Source: Gamsiella multidivaricata (taxonomy: Eukaryota; Mortierellomycota; Mortierellomycetes; Mortierellales; Mortierellaceae). Taken from it: a stretch of DNA of 64,000 nucleotides. Every line of letters starts with the position of its first letter. Position 1 is the first letter of the stretch. Under the pieces are notes generated by a model. That model had not been told where the DNA came from. It did no database searches and saw nothing but the letters and a program-made list of their open reading frames with translations. Below, one piece after another: positions 21,320 through 33,330 of the stretch. The DNA lies in NCBI RefSeq assembly GCF_025024155.1, contig NW_026251725.1:248001-312000 (forward strand), in the 5' to 3' direction. The position numbers and the translations under genes are program-made.

Positions 21320-24138
21320 TCTTTGCTATTCATTAGCCGATAGCTGAAGTAGCCTTGGGGTTTGCTAAGGACGCTAACCAAAAAGTGGGGGCTAGATGGA
21401 GTATGAGCGGAGAATATGCATCTCTGGGGATGCATTTGCCTCCAATTGCTCAAAGCATCCCAAGGGGGAAAATGGATGCATAACAACAACAATATATTAA
21501 AACCGGATTTGAAGGCCGAAAGAGCAGGACAGGAAAGAGCTCGAGAGTGCAGAGTGTAGAACATCATGCATACGCCCAGAAGAATCGTGCAGATCATCCA
21601 ACGAACCAAGAACCCGCGCTCCATGTCGAGTACATCTTCTCCGTGCTTTTGCGGGTATGCACACATGGGTAATGCGGATGGCCCATCGTCTTAATGGCGA
21701 AGAAGAAAGAAGACAACTCAAGAACCCCATCGAGGTAACGCCAACAGTCATTCTTCATGTTAACAGTGCGTCTTTACATGTGCTGTATGCACCGCATACA
21801 TGCAACCATGTAAAGCAGCGTACTGCAGCATAAAAAAGGGCTGGCGCGCCATCCGCGAACTACGGAACGAGTTGAGGCAGGACGAGTTGACTACCTTTGT
21901 CTGTCTTACATTGTAGAGCAGCAATACTGCCCCAGAACGAGTACCGGCTTGTTGTCCATTCATGCCGGTCGATCTCCACATGCCGATTGGAGAGGTCATT
22001 CGCCCTGGGTTCCCCCCTGACAAAAGGAGGGGCAGGGGCACAGTTGCTGCTCTCTTTCTTTAGTCGGTATTCACTAAGGCCACTGTTTCATCTTTTATGA
22101 CCAGTGTGCACCGCTTGCATACCTTGCCTTGTCTCCTTGGCTTAATGCCATGCCCCTTTACTTTCCTCCCATTTTTTCATATCTCTCTTCGAAGAACCAT
22201 ACACGACCTTGCCTTTGGTATGCTCTACTTGACTTTAAGTCGTTTTAATGTATTATACGCCCCATCCTAACATGAAGAGACATATGTAAAGCTATGAACA
22301 ACTATGATCACAAAAAAATGAAAAAATATATTCCCCGCTGCTCTTGATGGCGACAAATGGAGACTACCAAATGACTAACGTGTCTATTAGGGGCGTTTAT
22401 TCATGCTTTTGACTTTGTTTAAACAGGTGGACATAAGCAGATGGATCCGTTTTCGCGTCTTCTAGCATACATAATACCAACATCAAAAATACTCTTCAAT
22501 AGTACATGTACCAAATAACGACCTCCGCAAACGGTCTTAAGCACTACTGTCGTCTCACCTTACAGCCGTTCCTACCCAGCATCTTGATGAACCGACGAGG
22601 TACCATGCACCGTATTCGTTTCGAGTTCTTAAAGATAGCAATAGACTTTTGCGCTTGGTTCTCCACTCATCCCTGAATAATGCAGTAACTAGGCATCACT
22701 TTCCACTTAGTGCTCACGTAGCCCTACTTGTTCAAAACACCTCCTTTGTTAGGTTCCTCAGTGCCAAATATCGATAACCACGCAATAGAGAGATAGGGAG
22801 ATGGGGCCCTTTTGCAGTATGTTCAAGTAATATCCCAGTCTACGATCTGGTGGTAGTCAGGGTTCTTATTCTCGGAACCCTCGATCTCGCTAAGTGACTT
22901 TGTACCAAATTAAAAGCAAGGAGGCGATTGTTCCTGGCCGATTTTTAATTTCCGTTTGTAGCAGATGCCTTGTAATGCTCAATGACGCGCCAATACTGCG
23001 ATCATTAGAGCGTGCGGGGTCAGTTCCATGATCGCTTTATCACGTCAATGTGCTGTTGTCAATCGATTGCCAGGTCTATTCCATGGCCTCTCAGTCTTAG
23101 TCTATTATGGATATCTTCTCTCCTATTCATATTACATCGACATATTAATTACATTCTGGACAGCATTGCAGCCTCATGGAACATATAACTCATAATGGAC
23201 TATGCACGCAAAAAGGTAGAGAGGATGAAATGTTGAACGCTCCAACGGGGTCACTTAATGACACGAATGAGAAATGCACTGGTAAAGCAAGCTGTATGGG
23301 CACGAGTATACATATTTAAATGTCTATATGCTACGGTTATCTGTTTCTCTTTTTTGTGCCCGCCTTTGTTAGCTCCCTTGGCAAGTACGTACCATCTGCC
23401 GGTGCCATGCAGATTTACAAAACACAAGCCCTGCCGATCTCACCCCTTTGCTCTTTTTTTTTTTCTTTTTTTTCTTTCTTTTTTGTTTTTCTCTCAATTG
23501 CCCCCTATAACACCCGTCCATTGTGAGGGCCATGCATGCATGACAAAATACTGGTTCGCATTCACCTGGGAGCTTCTGATGGTTAAGTTTACATCTCCTC
23601 TCAAATATTAATGCGCCAGCTATCTGTAGGAGCTGCCAATGTATTGCATGAATGAGCGACGCCGACAGGATGTCGCTGCTGCTCAGACGCATGCGCATCG
23701 ATCTAGGGGGTGTTGGTGGATGAAACTGTCTGTGCGCATATTTGGTCGTACTTCCGCAGAACATACTAGGAAATATGTTCCTGTTCTTCTTCCCAAGGAA
23801 AGTGACACTCAAAAAGGAGGCTGTTATCGCGTCTACTTCAAGGCGCGCCCATAGGTAGTAGAGTCTTCAGAACCCTTCCTTCTATTGCAAAACTATGCCT
23901 CCTTTGTAAGCGGCGGTCCTTCGTCATCTGCGCTGTAGCGGGAATGGGCGCTGACAATTTGGTGGGACAGCACAGATCGTCATGGACATATTTTCTACGC
24001 TCGAATAACATCGAATTCATCCTTACCGACTCTGATCCATTCCTTTATTCGCAATCAATCTCATTCGCTTCCTAGCCCTCACTCCACAGCAATTCGCAAC
24101 TATCCTCTAGGTGTTACGCTCGCAATATATCACACAGA
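21320..24138. other. Gene-poor stretch, nothing assignable
   Basis: About 2.8 kb. Only short frames occur. One on the minus strand at 21316-21666 has a hydrophobic segment (RWMICTILLGVCMMFYTL) but no family resemblance or gene context. A pyrimidine-rich stretch with T runs lies at 23453-23500. I see no RNA gene. Confidence 0.4.
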
Positions 24139-26878
24139 ATGATCGCAGCTCGCAGAACGTACTATCCAACAGCGTGGATTGCGGGGGCCAAGTGCATCAA
24201 GAGAACCCGTCCAAGCCTTCTGTCTTACGGTCAGGCAACGCACATACCAAGTCTGCATCAAGGCGCAACTGCATCGCCTGTTCCCAGTCAAAGGATCGTC
24301 AATGACCGCTTCTTCAGCTGCTCGATTCGCACCTTTTCAGATGAACAGCCACCCAAAGAAACACCCTACCTTGCCTTGTCCAATCTGAGAGCGACATGCC
24401 TCAAAGTCATTCCCCAGGACAAGGGTTACAGTACCAGCATATTCAGAGATGAAGTAGTAGCCTTGTCGAGTTCACTTGGAAGCAAAACTGAATCTACTGT
24501 GCCATGCGAGGCAAAGATTCTGTCGACATACCATCGCAAGGCAAATGGTACCGAAATGACGCCTCCTCAGCTTTAATGTTGCTAAGGGTCACCATGGGGC
24601 ATTCATACATCGAAAACTTATGTCTTTCCTCTACTCAACTGCGATACTTTAGGGGCGGAAAAGAGCTCTCTCAATATTGTTGCAGCGACTACCACATCCG
24701 ACTTCACAGGCGGACCGCAGCCCCCGCTCTCTGACATGCCGATCCAAGCATCTGGAACCTTTAGCGGAAGTAGTAATGGAGACACAACTGGAACGCAAAA
24801 ACTAATCAGCATGGACGCCGCAATAGGATGGATAGGCACGGTCCCTAATCCACGAACAGTAAGTCGACCTAATATATATCCTCATCAACTTCTGGCGGTT
24901 CGAAAAGTTCCTCTCCAACTGAATCTTTTTATTACGATGGTATCGACATCCCCCCATAGATCGTCAAGCATTTGGGTGAGTATGTCATTGGACAGGAAAA
25001 GGCAAAAAAGACGCTCGCCGTCGCTGTGTACAACCATTATTCTCGCGTTCGAGAAAACGTCCGTCAGCAGCAAATCTAGGAATTATTTCAGCAGCAAATC
25101 TAGGAATTATTGATGGCCAATCAAGATGTGTCATCCCCAAGCGCCTCAACGCCAGCGTTTTATGGATCGGCAATACCGCCTATGGGGGGGGGGGCGCTCC
25201 TCCAGCCCCAATATCAGCTGCTGGATGTGACAAAGAGCGAGGTAATGTTAATGCCCAGGATACCACTTAACAAACGGTAAAAAAAAAAAGCCATAGCTGA
25301 CTGGCTACTTGTTCCTGACACGTTCACGATGGATAGACACAGTATATTATACCGTGAGAGCCTCCTTGAAGGGTTTCGGCGGCGTCAATCAATCTATAGA
25401 AGATACTTTTGCAGGCCCACCAGCTACCACATCACAGCAGACCGTCTTTGACAAGAGCAATGTTCTATTGCTGGGGCTGACTGGATCCGGAAAAATGCTC
25501 TTAGCCAGGACTCTCGCCAAAATCTTGAATGTTCCGTTTTCCATGTCGGATGGTACGTCTTGGAATCAAAGAGTTCCTGGTCTTCTACGCGCTGCGCCCT
25601 GATTCCGCTTATCGATCGATTTTACATTATGCTTCCAACTAGCCACGCCATTTACGCAGGCAGAATATGTGGGCGAAGATGTGGAGACCGCGATCCATCG
25701 GCTGCTACAGGTAATAACCGAAAATGATCAGAGCAAGGGTATAGAATTTTGTTAAGGCATTGGGCTTAACCAATATCTCTATCCCCTCTTTCAGAGTGCT
25801 GATTATGATATCAAGAGAGCAGAATGTGGGATCATATTTGTTGATGAAATCGACGAGATCTCCAAAAGTCCAGACGCCATGTCCATGTCCAAGGATGTCT
25901 CTGGTGAGGAAGTTCAGCAGGCACTCTTAAATATGCTTGAAGGAACTGCGGTGCACGCCACAGAGAAGAATGGATCGAGCCCCAGTGGATCAAGCTCTAG
26001 CACTCGTAGAGGCGAATTGCCTGGGATGGGAGGGCTAAGTTCAGGCAGTGGTGGCGATGGGCCCGGTGCCAAGGGCGAAGTTTACTCCATTGACACCAGC
26101 AACATTTTGTTTATCCTAAGTGGCGCATTTATAGGATTGGAGAAGATTGTCATGGAGTGGGTATCGAAGGGCTCTATTGGATTCAATGCCGTTGTTGCTG
26201 CGCCCACCTCAGAATTAGGTACCACAAAGGGCGACAGCACGCAGATCAGTCGACTGTTGAACCAAGTAGATCCAGCAGGTAATAGCGACGCGCACTTCAT
26301 CGCCGTCCAAGTGCTTTACGGTAAATGTCAGGTTCACCAAAACAACGATTGTGCTGCATCCTTATAGACTTGATTAAGTTTGGACTGATCCCAGAATTTA
26401 TTGGCCGGCTGCCTATTGTCGCATCGGTGAATCAATTGGACGAAGAAGCGCTGGTCAAGGTCTTGATAGAGCCGCGCAACTCGCTTGTGAAGTAGTATCA
26501 GGGTCTTTTCAGATTGGGCTATGTCAGAATCCACTTTTCACGGCCAGCACTTCATACCATTGCCACGATGGCTATCGAGAAGCAGACTGGAGCCCGTGAT
26601 CTGCGTCGAATCATGATACTTCTTCTTTCTGGGGAATGGCGGTGAACGCGCCCAATCGTTGGTCCTGATTACATTCGTTTGCTTCCTTTTAATAGGAGTC
26701 GCTGCTGCTGGACGTGATGTATGACGCACCAGATTCGGGCACCAAGCACATTGTTATCAACAAGGACGTGGCCCTCGGGAACGAGCCGACGCTTTGTTTC
26801 GCAAGAGAAGGAGAGGAAGCTGTTGCGGCCGCGGTAATGGGGGATGAGCGGAGGCACAGTAATTCTTCATTCAAATAG
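24139..26878 (+). pseudogene. Decayed copy of mitochondrial ClpX (AAA+ unfoldase)
   Basis: ClpX is the AAA+ unfoldase of the mitochondrial ClpXP protease. The layout is recognisable: a basic mitochondrial N-terminus from 24139, then [20 protein letters not shown] (exon from 24960), the P-loop at 25471-25500, YVGEDVETAIHRLLQ, Walker [61 protein letters not shown], and a terminal exon near 26698-26878 with ESLLLDVMYDAPDS. Breaks are several. TAG occurs at 25077-25079 and again at 25101-25103 inside a 24-bp tandem duplication. A run of 11 G near 25184-25194 shifts the frame before YQLLDVTKSE. The Walker A Thr is Met (TGSGKM). TAG at 26493-26495 interrupts LVK-YQGLF. The donor after LRRIM appears lost. 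A functional copy elsewhere is expected. Confidence 0.85.
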
Positions 26879-27142
26879 AAGGGGGTTTTAAGACAAAGAC
26901 GCGAGGATAGGTTGCGCAATAAACCCGCGAGTCAACCGCTTCCACCAATGATACACAAGGGATGGCGAAGCACGAAACACTCTACTCCTGACTCTTGACC
27001 TGATCCTCGCCATCCCTTCTCGCACTTCGAGTTTCTTCATCTCCTTCTCTCTACACTTTTTATTCTCCCCATTCAAGAACACCCCTCTTTTTCCATTGAC
27101 CGTTTTCATATACTCCAATTCTCTCAGATCGCTCCTCGATAC

Positions 27143-30100
27143 ATGACAACGGCCAGTGCGAAAGAAAAGGTCGTTCAGTCATTTCGCGAGCACACAACAT
27201 CCACGACGATCAACTCTGCCACTCGCGTCGACAGGAAGACCGGAGCGCGCATTGTGCTATGGAGAGATATCCAAATCGCGTTTTCAAATGTTCTGTATGT
27301 TATGGACGGCAGAGACCTGATGCCTTTTCTGAAGGATGACAACTTTGACGAGTAAGTATGCTGAATACTGCGTGCTGTAGCAGTCAGCCTACATCAATCC
27401 TTGCTTCTGCGCGTCGGTCTCTGACAAAGTTTTGGATGTGTCCACGTCAGTCTTCTCCCACTGAGGATCATTCGTTGCCCAGGTGTTGTTCTGAACGTGG
27501 TAACTGCAAGCCCAGGGCACGCCATTGCTGCGACTTCCGAGCATGCTGCCGTCGTCACTGCAAAGCAGACCATCGCCGCAGCATCGGAGCAATCCATCGT
27601 CGCAGTATCAGGCGAGACCATTGCCGCGGCCTCCGAACAGGCCATAACTAGCGTACAAGACGTTTGCACTCTGTCTCAGCTAAACAGCCGAGCCAATGAT
27701 CCGACCCCAGTGCTGTCCCAGGCCATCGCTAGATACACGCACCCGCGTGGCCAGGAGTCAGCCGACAGTTCTCTAGATTCGCAGTGCACATCTAGCCACT
27801 CGATCTCTATCTCCTCTGTGGAGGCCGTGAAGGGAGGCCAGCTTGTCCGTTCCTCGGCCGAGGCAGCAGATGGACAACAACTAACTGTACAGCTGTATGC
27901 CCAGCTCTACACGGCATATGTCGAGGCAACCATGTCGGGCCTTACTATCGAGGCCGACATCTTCAGGAGTGAGCTCGTCAGACGATTCGGACCGGTGACA
28001 GCACAGATTGAGTCCCGCAACATTGTCCAGGTGCAGATGCTGCAGACCTTGCAGCAGATCCTCAGCCGCCAGGCCATTCTCGAGAATCAAATGCAGGCAG
28101 GAATAGCACAGGCGTACGAGTTGCACGAGTACCCCATCTCCCGCATGTTCGTCGTCCTCCCCAAGCCAAAGCGTCGCAGGAACAAGTTCACCAACCCTCT
28201 TACTGCTCAGTTCCGCCTGCTCTTTCTCTGTGAGTGCGGCGCTCATACGATGAAGGAGGGAGGAACTATTCCGCATGAGATCCATCTGGCGAAGCACGAG
28301 GGGTACGACATCGAGAGACCCAACGAGTTCTTCAGGAGGTATGGGTTGCACGCTTTGACGATCATGAAGGTGCTCCAGTATAGCATTTATGTCACTGGGA
28401 TGGCCATTCCGTCCTTGGCATATTTCAAGCTCGCAGAAGGACTGGATTCTATTCGAAATGGACTAGGAGGAGAGGCAAGTAACATTGGGCATATTATCGA
28501 AGATGCGATCAACTTCATTCAGAACAGTCAGGATAACGCTCATAGTGGAAATGGCGAGTCGCCCAGCTGGAATGAGGTTGAGGCGCTGGAAGGAGCGGAT
28601 CTACGACAACTCGAGTCGTTTTTGCGCACCAAGAACAAGGACCGTGCTCTCGGCAACCTGTTTCGGACCACCACGTACGAGGGGCACGCCAAGTGGGTCT
28701 GCAGCGACCACTACCGGGCGAACTACCAGAGGTCGAATATGCTGCGCTTCAAGGATGTTGTCATGGCGAACGACGGAGAGTTTATCGAGGACATAGGAAG
28801 ACTTCCTATCTCTATTGGATCTAGCATCATCGCGCGGCAGTTCTACGAAGCCCTTACGAAGGCTCGTGGAATCCAAACCCTGGGAATCACTCTGAAGTGG
28901 AACGCGACCCTCGAAGACTTTCGAGCGCTTGCAATAGCTATCAACAAAACCAACATAGCGAGCTTAGAGATGGAGGGTTGGTACTGCAAGGTTCCAGCGC
29001 TCGATTTCATCAACAACGGCCGTCGATACGACCCTATCATGGAGATGATGTCTAATGGACGGATTTCCTCTTTGAAGCTCAAAGGCTTCGAGGACTTTTA
29101 CCAACGTATCAGCGGTTCCTCCATCGGAATGGTCTCTCGACTCCAAAGCCTAAAGATTAACACGGATTTTGACCCCTCCAACCGGCTATGCACATTCACG
29201 CTCGCGAGGATCCTCAAGCATTCCCCGGTTCTATCTGAACTGGAGATCTTTACCTCTCACCTACATGATTCCTTTATCTACTTGAAATACACCGTGTCCA
29301 ACCCCAGGAACCTCAAAAAGTGGATATTGGATAGTCCTTGGAGGACGCTAAGAGTAATGTTCGCTGAGGGAACAATCCAGGCGGTAGACTTGGAATTATG
29401 GAGCGCCGCAGGTATAGAGGAACAGAAGCTGCTTCAGCTGGGTTGTGTCACACACTTATCCGTACTATCGCATGAGACAGACCAGGCAACAGTCATCGAC
29501 ATCCTTCGTAACAATCCATCGCTATCGACGCTCGACTTCAAATGTGACCCTCGCGCCATACTCCACATGGAGAGTGCAGTGATATCCGTGAGGACGACTA
29601 TGCTTTCTCAAGGTCACTCCTGTTCACTCAAAACGGCCAGTTTAATGAAAGATCCTAGGGATGAGCTCGAATTTACGGTTACGCTAGACTTCCGGGATAG
29701 CTTAGAGTAGCACGGTACTTCCGTCGACGTCAAATTTTCGAAGGATCCAGATGACTCGGATGGGTTTTTGCTGGATCTACTTCGCAGCCACGGGAGGTGT
29801 TTGAGGAAGGTTGAGGTAGTCGAGGCAGGCGACAATACCGCTAAGCTACTTGACGATATATTAGGGGAAGTAGGTTCACATATCACGTCACTGCTGCTGA
29901 ACCCGAGAGAAATGACAGCTAGTGGTATGGAGTGCATGGATCGGGTCATTGAGAAGTCGCAAGGCCTATACGAGCTCAAGGTGGAGATCGACGGATGCAG
30001 TGATCACGAGCAGCGAGAGAAACTGGAGCATCTTCTCCGGCGATACAGCAAGAGACTGATTTCGCTAGAGGCACGTAGAAGTTCAGCACACAAGTGGATC

Positions 30101-30655
30101 CCCAAGGCTGCAAGGCTCTGTCCGACAAGACGCGACCTGCCCACCCTCGAGGTCTTCCGGGTCCATGGCGATGGGAAATGCGCCCAGCTTTCTGATGACT
30201 CTGTTCAATGGCTGGTCGCCATGGCTTCGGCCCCACCTCGATTTCGAGCTTCGTCATCGAGCTTAGGAATTCGTGCATTAATTGAATTGGCATCAGATAT
30301 CTCTTCCAAAGATTCTGCCGATACCGAGTCATGTTCGCCGCAGGGCATGTCTACTGAATGGAAACCCTTGATAAGTCTCATTCTTCACAACGTAGAGCTT
30401 GAATCAAAAGATTGGACAAGATTGATCAGGGCGCTCGACTTTTCTGTATTGAAAATTCTCGATTTCAGCTACAGCAACTTTTCATTGGAACACTTAGAGA
30501 ATGATCTGATACCGCAGAACACGAACCCTGTTGGGTGACTGAATATAAACCTCGAAATTTCAAGCATCGGAAGGACTGAAGCGTCCGCTGCACTGGTTCA
30601 TCAACTCAAGGCGAAGGCACCGCATGCCGATCTTGTTTATTATGATGACTATTAA
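27143..30655 (+). pseudogene. Long LRR-like lineage-family gene split by two in-frame stops
   Basis: Exon 1 is 27143-27351 and exon 2 starts at 27451, joining in phase (NFD|D then LLPLRIIRCPGVVLNVV). The frame then runs to TAG at 29708-29710 (822 residues), continues in the same frame to TGA at 30536-30538, and again to TAA at 30653-30655. Ignoring the two stops the product would have about 1137 residues. The N-terminus is a conserved-looking domain (ARIVLWRDIQIAFSNVLYVM). The middle has Ala/Glu-rich repeats (27497-27660), a Cys/His motif (LCECGAHTMKEGGTIPHEIH) and a hydrophobic segment (VLQYSIYVTGMAIPSLAYF). The C-terminal ~600 residues show irregular leucine-rich periodicity. I do not know a function. 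Fragments of the same family at 3314-3523 and 7736-8236 cover the region beyond both stops. It may be a pseudogene or a gene expressed only to the first stop. Confidence 0.7.
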
Positions 30656-31541
30656 GCTGCGATGGTGTTCTTTGTCCTCAACTCACCTATCAAGTCGCTC
30701 GATTCATGGCCGTGGCCGTAGCGCATACTGTGGTGCTGGACATTAACGACAACCACCTTGATGTGGACTATATAACAATATTCCTGCAAGGATAACGCGT
30801 ACCAACTGGAACAAACGAAAGCAGCATACCTGAGTGGACCATTGAAATTGAAGGGCATGTAGAATTTTGATAGGAAGCTGCAGACTAGACATACTACAAA
30901 GAAAAAAAAAAGAGAGGCGATTCCAAGCACGAGACATGTTGCGACCAAACCCGTCATTATGACGAATCTCCACGACGGACTAATTTAAAGCAAATAAAAC
31001 GGCGCGCTCGCCATCTTCCGCGACAGCGTTACTATATAGCTTGCCTCATAGATCGAACCATTGTGCGCTAGTCTAGATTTTCTTATCGGATGCTGACATG
31101 AATCCTTAACCCGGGGCCCACTCGCGCTTATTTCTTTAACGGCCGACAACACTCCTGCTCTATACCACGGCCAAAATTCCTTTCGCCTTCCTCAACGTTT
31201 CACTCTTTCGCAGACAACGACGATGTCGATAACGACCTCGCAGGATCACAATCTCGGGCGCTGCGCCTAAAGAAACCAGACCAGCAAGGTCATGAACAAG
31301 ATTTCTCAAGTTGGAGCTGTTCATGGCCGCTTTTTTCCTCGTACATCTTCCTCTCTCCATAAGAATCCACCGGTCCCAATTCATGGTACAGCATCAATAG
31401 GATAATAGAAAGAAGCGCAAATTATATATCGCATATATACGCGCGTTATGAATAAAAAGCCTTTATTGTTTCTCTAACCCAACACTTCCTCCAGGACGCA
31501 TCAGAAAAAAAAAAAAAAAAGTGACACTCTAGCTTTGAGTT
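30656..31541. other. Non-coding region after the LRR-like gene
   Basis: 30685-30768 matches the flank of the LRR fragment at 3095-3195 (opposite strand). The remainder up to 31541 has no supported gene. A 74-codon minus frame at 31160-31384 has no visible family features. A run of about 15 A sits at 31505-31520. Confidence 0.45.
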
Positions 31542-32456
31542 CTAAAGTGTCACCACACACGCCAACGCGAGTACTCCCAACGCAACACCCATCTTGTGCA
31601 AAATCTCAAGGCCTCCCTTATATACCGCGCCAGCGCTATGTCCCAAGGCCGCAGCGCTCGTCGAGGTCTTCGATCGTGGTTCGATCACACGAATCAATCC
31701 CCGCCAGTAGTACACAGATTGGGTTCCTGTCGCAGGAGCTGTCGGAGCCGGTACCGTGGCGCTCGTCGTTGTGACAACAGCCTGTATCGATGTAGAACCG
31801 TTGGCTACCAAGGTCGTCGTCGGAAGAGTCGGAGAGACTGATGCGGTCGTGTTGGGTGTGATCACCATATTCAGCTATCATACATGTACATGCAGAGTTA
31901 TGCTGTTAGCATCTATGAAATAGGGTCGGATTTCTTTCTTTCTTTCTTTCTTTTTGATACACTGTAAGAAGACACAATGCCCGAGGGGATGTTCCTTACA
32001 TAATACTCGCCAATGGGAAAGAGCTCAGTGTTGACGTCCCAAAACTGCAGGAACCTCTGAATACCAACGCCCTTGATGTCAATCACCGTCGTGTTGGCCG
32101 ACCCATCCGTCTTTGCGACCGACACGCTCACAGAGCCTATTGTTTTTATTATTATTTGCAACGAAACATGGTTAGGTCAGAAAACACGTAGTACACAGCG
32201 AGTAGGGGGGGGGTATAACAGGTCGTTACATCGACCTACCGATGGGTCGACTGGGAGAGAGGATGGCTGAGATGGACATGAACGTGCCCTGGCTAACAGT
32301 CATCCCGTTGTAGGGCGTCTGCACAACAACGCCTGGTGTGTTCTGGAACTGAGGGACAGATCCTCCAGCTGCAGTCGTAGTTGTAGTCTGCGCAAAGGCC
32401 AGCTGTTGGAGGCAAGAAATCCCAACTACGAGAAATGTCTTCAGGGCGAACTTCAT
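31542..32456 (-). CDS. Secreted Ser/Thr-rich GPI-type surface protein
   Basis: Three exons on the minus strand: 32456-32240, 32136-32000, 31874-31542, 687 nt, 228 residues. It begins with a clear secretory signal (MKFALKTFLVVGISCLQQL, cleavage likely after AFA). A central beta-rich domain follows (PYNGMTVSQGTFMSISAI, then FPIGEYYLNMVITPNTT), resembling the Kre9/Knh1-type N-terminal domain of fungal wall proteins; that assignment is tentative. Next is a Thr/Ser/Ala-rich stalk. The protein ends in a hydrophobic tail (MGVALGVLALACVVTL) after a small-residue segment (GHSAGA), which fits a GPI-anchor signal. A likely plasma-membrane or cell-wall protein. Intron 2 carries a TTTC microsatellite (31931-31955). 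Confidence 0.8.
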
Positions 32457-33330
32457 TTCGGGAAAATTAGAGTGATTAAAAAAAAATGTGTATATTTTAG
32501 AAGTGTGAAGAAAGCGAACTGTAACGAAAGAGTAGGCTCGTTAAAGAGATGAATGACAAAATGAGGGAATGAAGGGTGAGGAATGAGGAGGTGGAAGAGA
32601 ATGAGGATGGGTGGTAGTGATGCTTGTAGGAGCAGGAAGGGGTCGTTAAAGCGGATAGTGTGAAAGAGGAGGAGGAACTGCCGAATGTCCTTTGACAATG
32701 AAGAAAAGAAAGAAGCGTAAAAAATGAGCACTCGACACCGTAAAGAAGACAGAAACGAAAGAGGGTCTACGCCCCATTCTCATGCATCGCCGACTATCCG
32801 TCCTGGCTCTTCTTTGACATGCGCATGCTGCTCTCGTAAGACGAAATCCGTTCAGACCTCAAGACGAAGAACCCACTTGATACCCGCCATTCATCGGTGG
32901 ATAGGTTGTTTGTGTTTTATTGCACCCATAATTTTTTGTGCTGCTTGTGCTACAACCAATTTATGCTTTCGAGACGATGTGGGGATGTGGGATAGAAAAG
33001 AAAAAAAAATTGGAGAGCCAACGAAGAAAGAAACAGAGGAACTGAGAGCAGTTATTTGGTCCGCCATCCTCCTTCGCATCCACATCAACAACTACAGCAT
33101 AACAACAACAACAAAAGTAACAAGCACAAGGAGCCGTTCACTCATTTCTTTTCCGTGTAGGAACATCTTTAAAGCTGAGCACAATATAGGACATGGGCAT
33201 AACAAACAAAGTACAAAACTGGTTATTATTATTAGAATCGGTTGGTTACAACTCACATGGAGAATACTCCGCTATTTTACATATGAACATGACGGCAACA
33301 AAAAAGGACTACGGTCGACTATGGTTGTCC
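32457..33330. other. No gene seen
   Basis: About 870 bases: the upstream side of the GPI-type gene and the 3' side of the LIM gene. A plus-strand frame from 32724 runs over this region, but its translation is basic and patternless and overlaps the LIM terminal exon, so I do not call it. Confidence 0.45.

Noticed and set aside
25077..29710. TAG read as glutamine (reassigned code)
   Set aside because: ATP2, acyl-CoA oxidase and the GPI-type protein end in TAG at their expected termini, so TAG terminates here.
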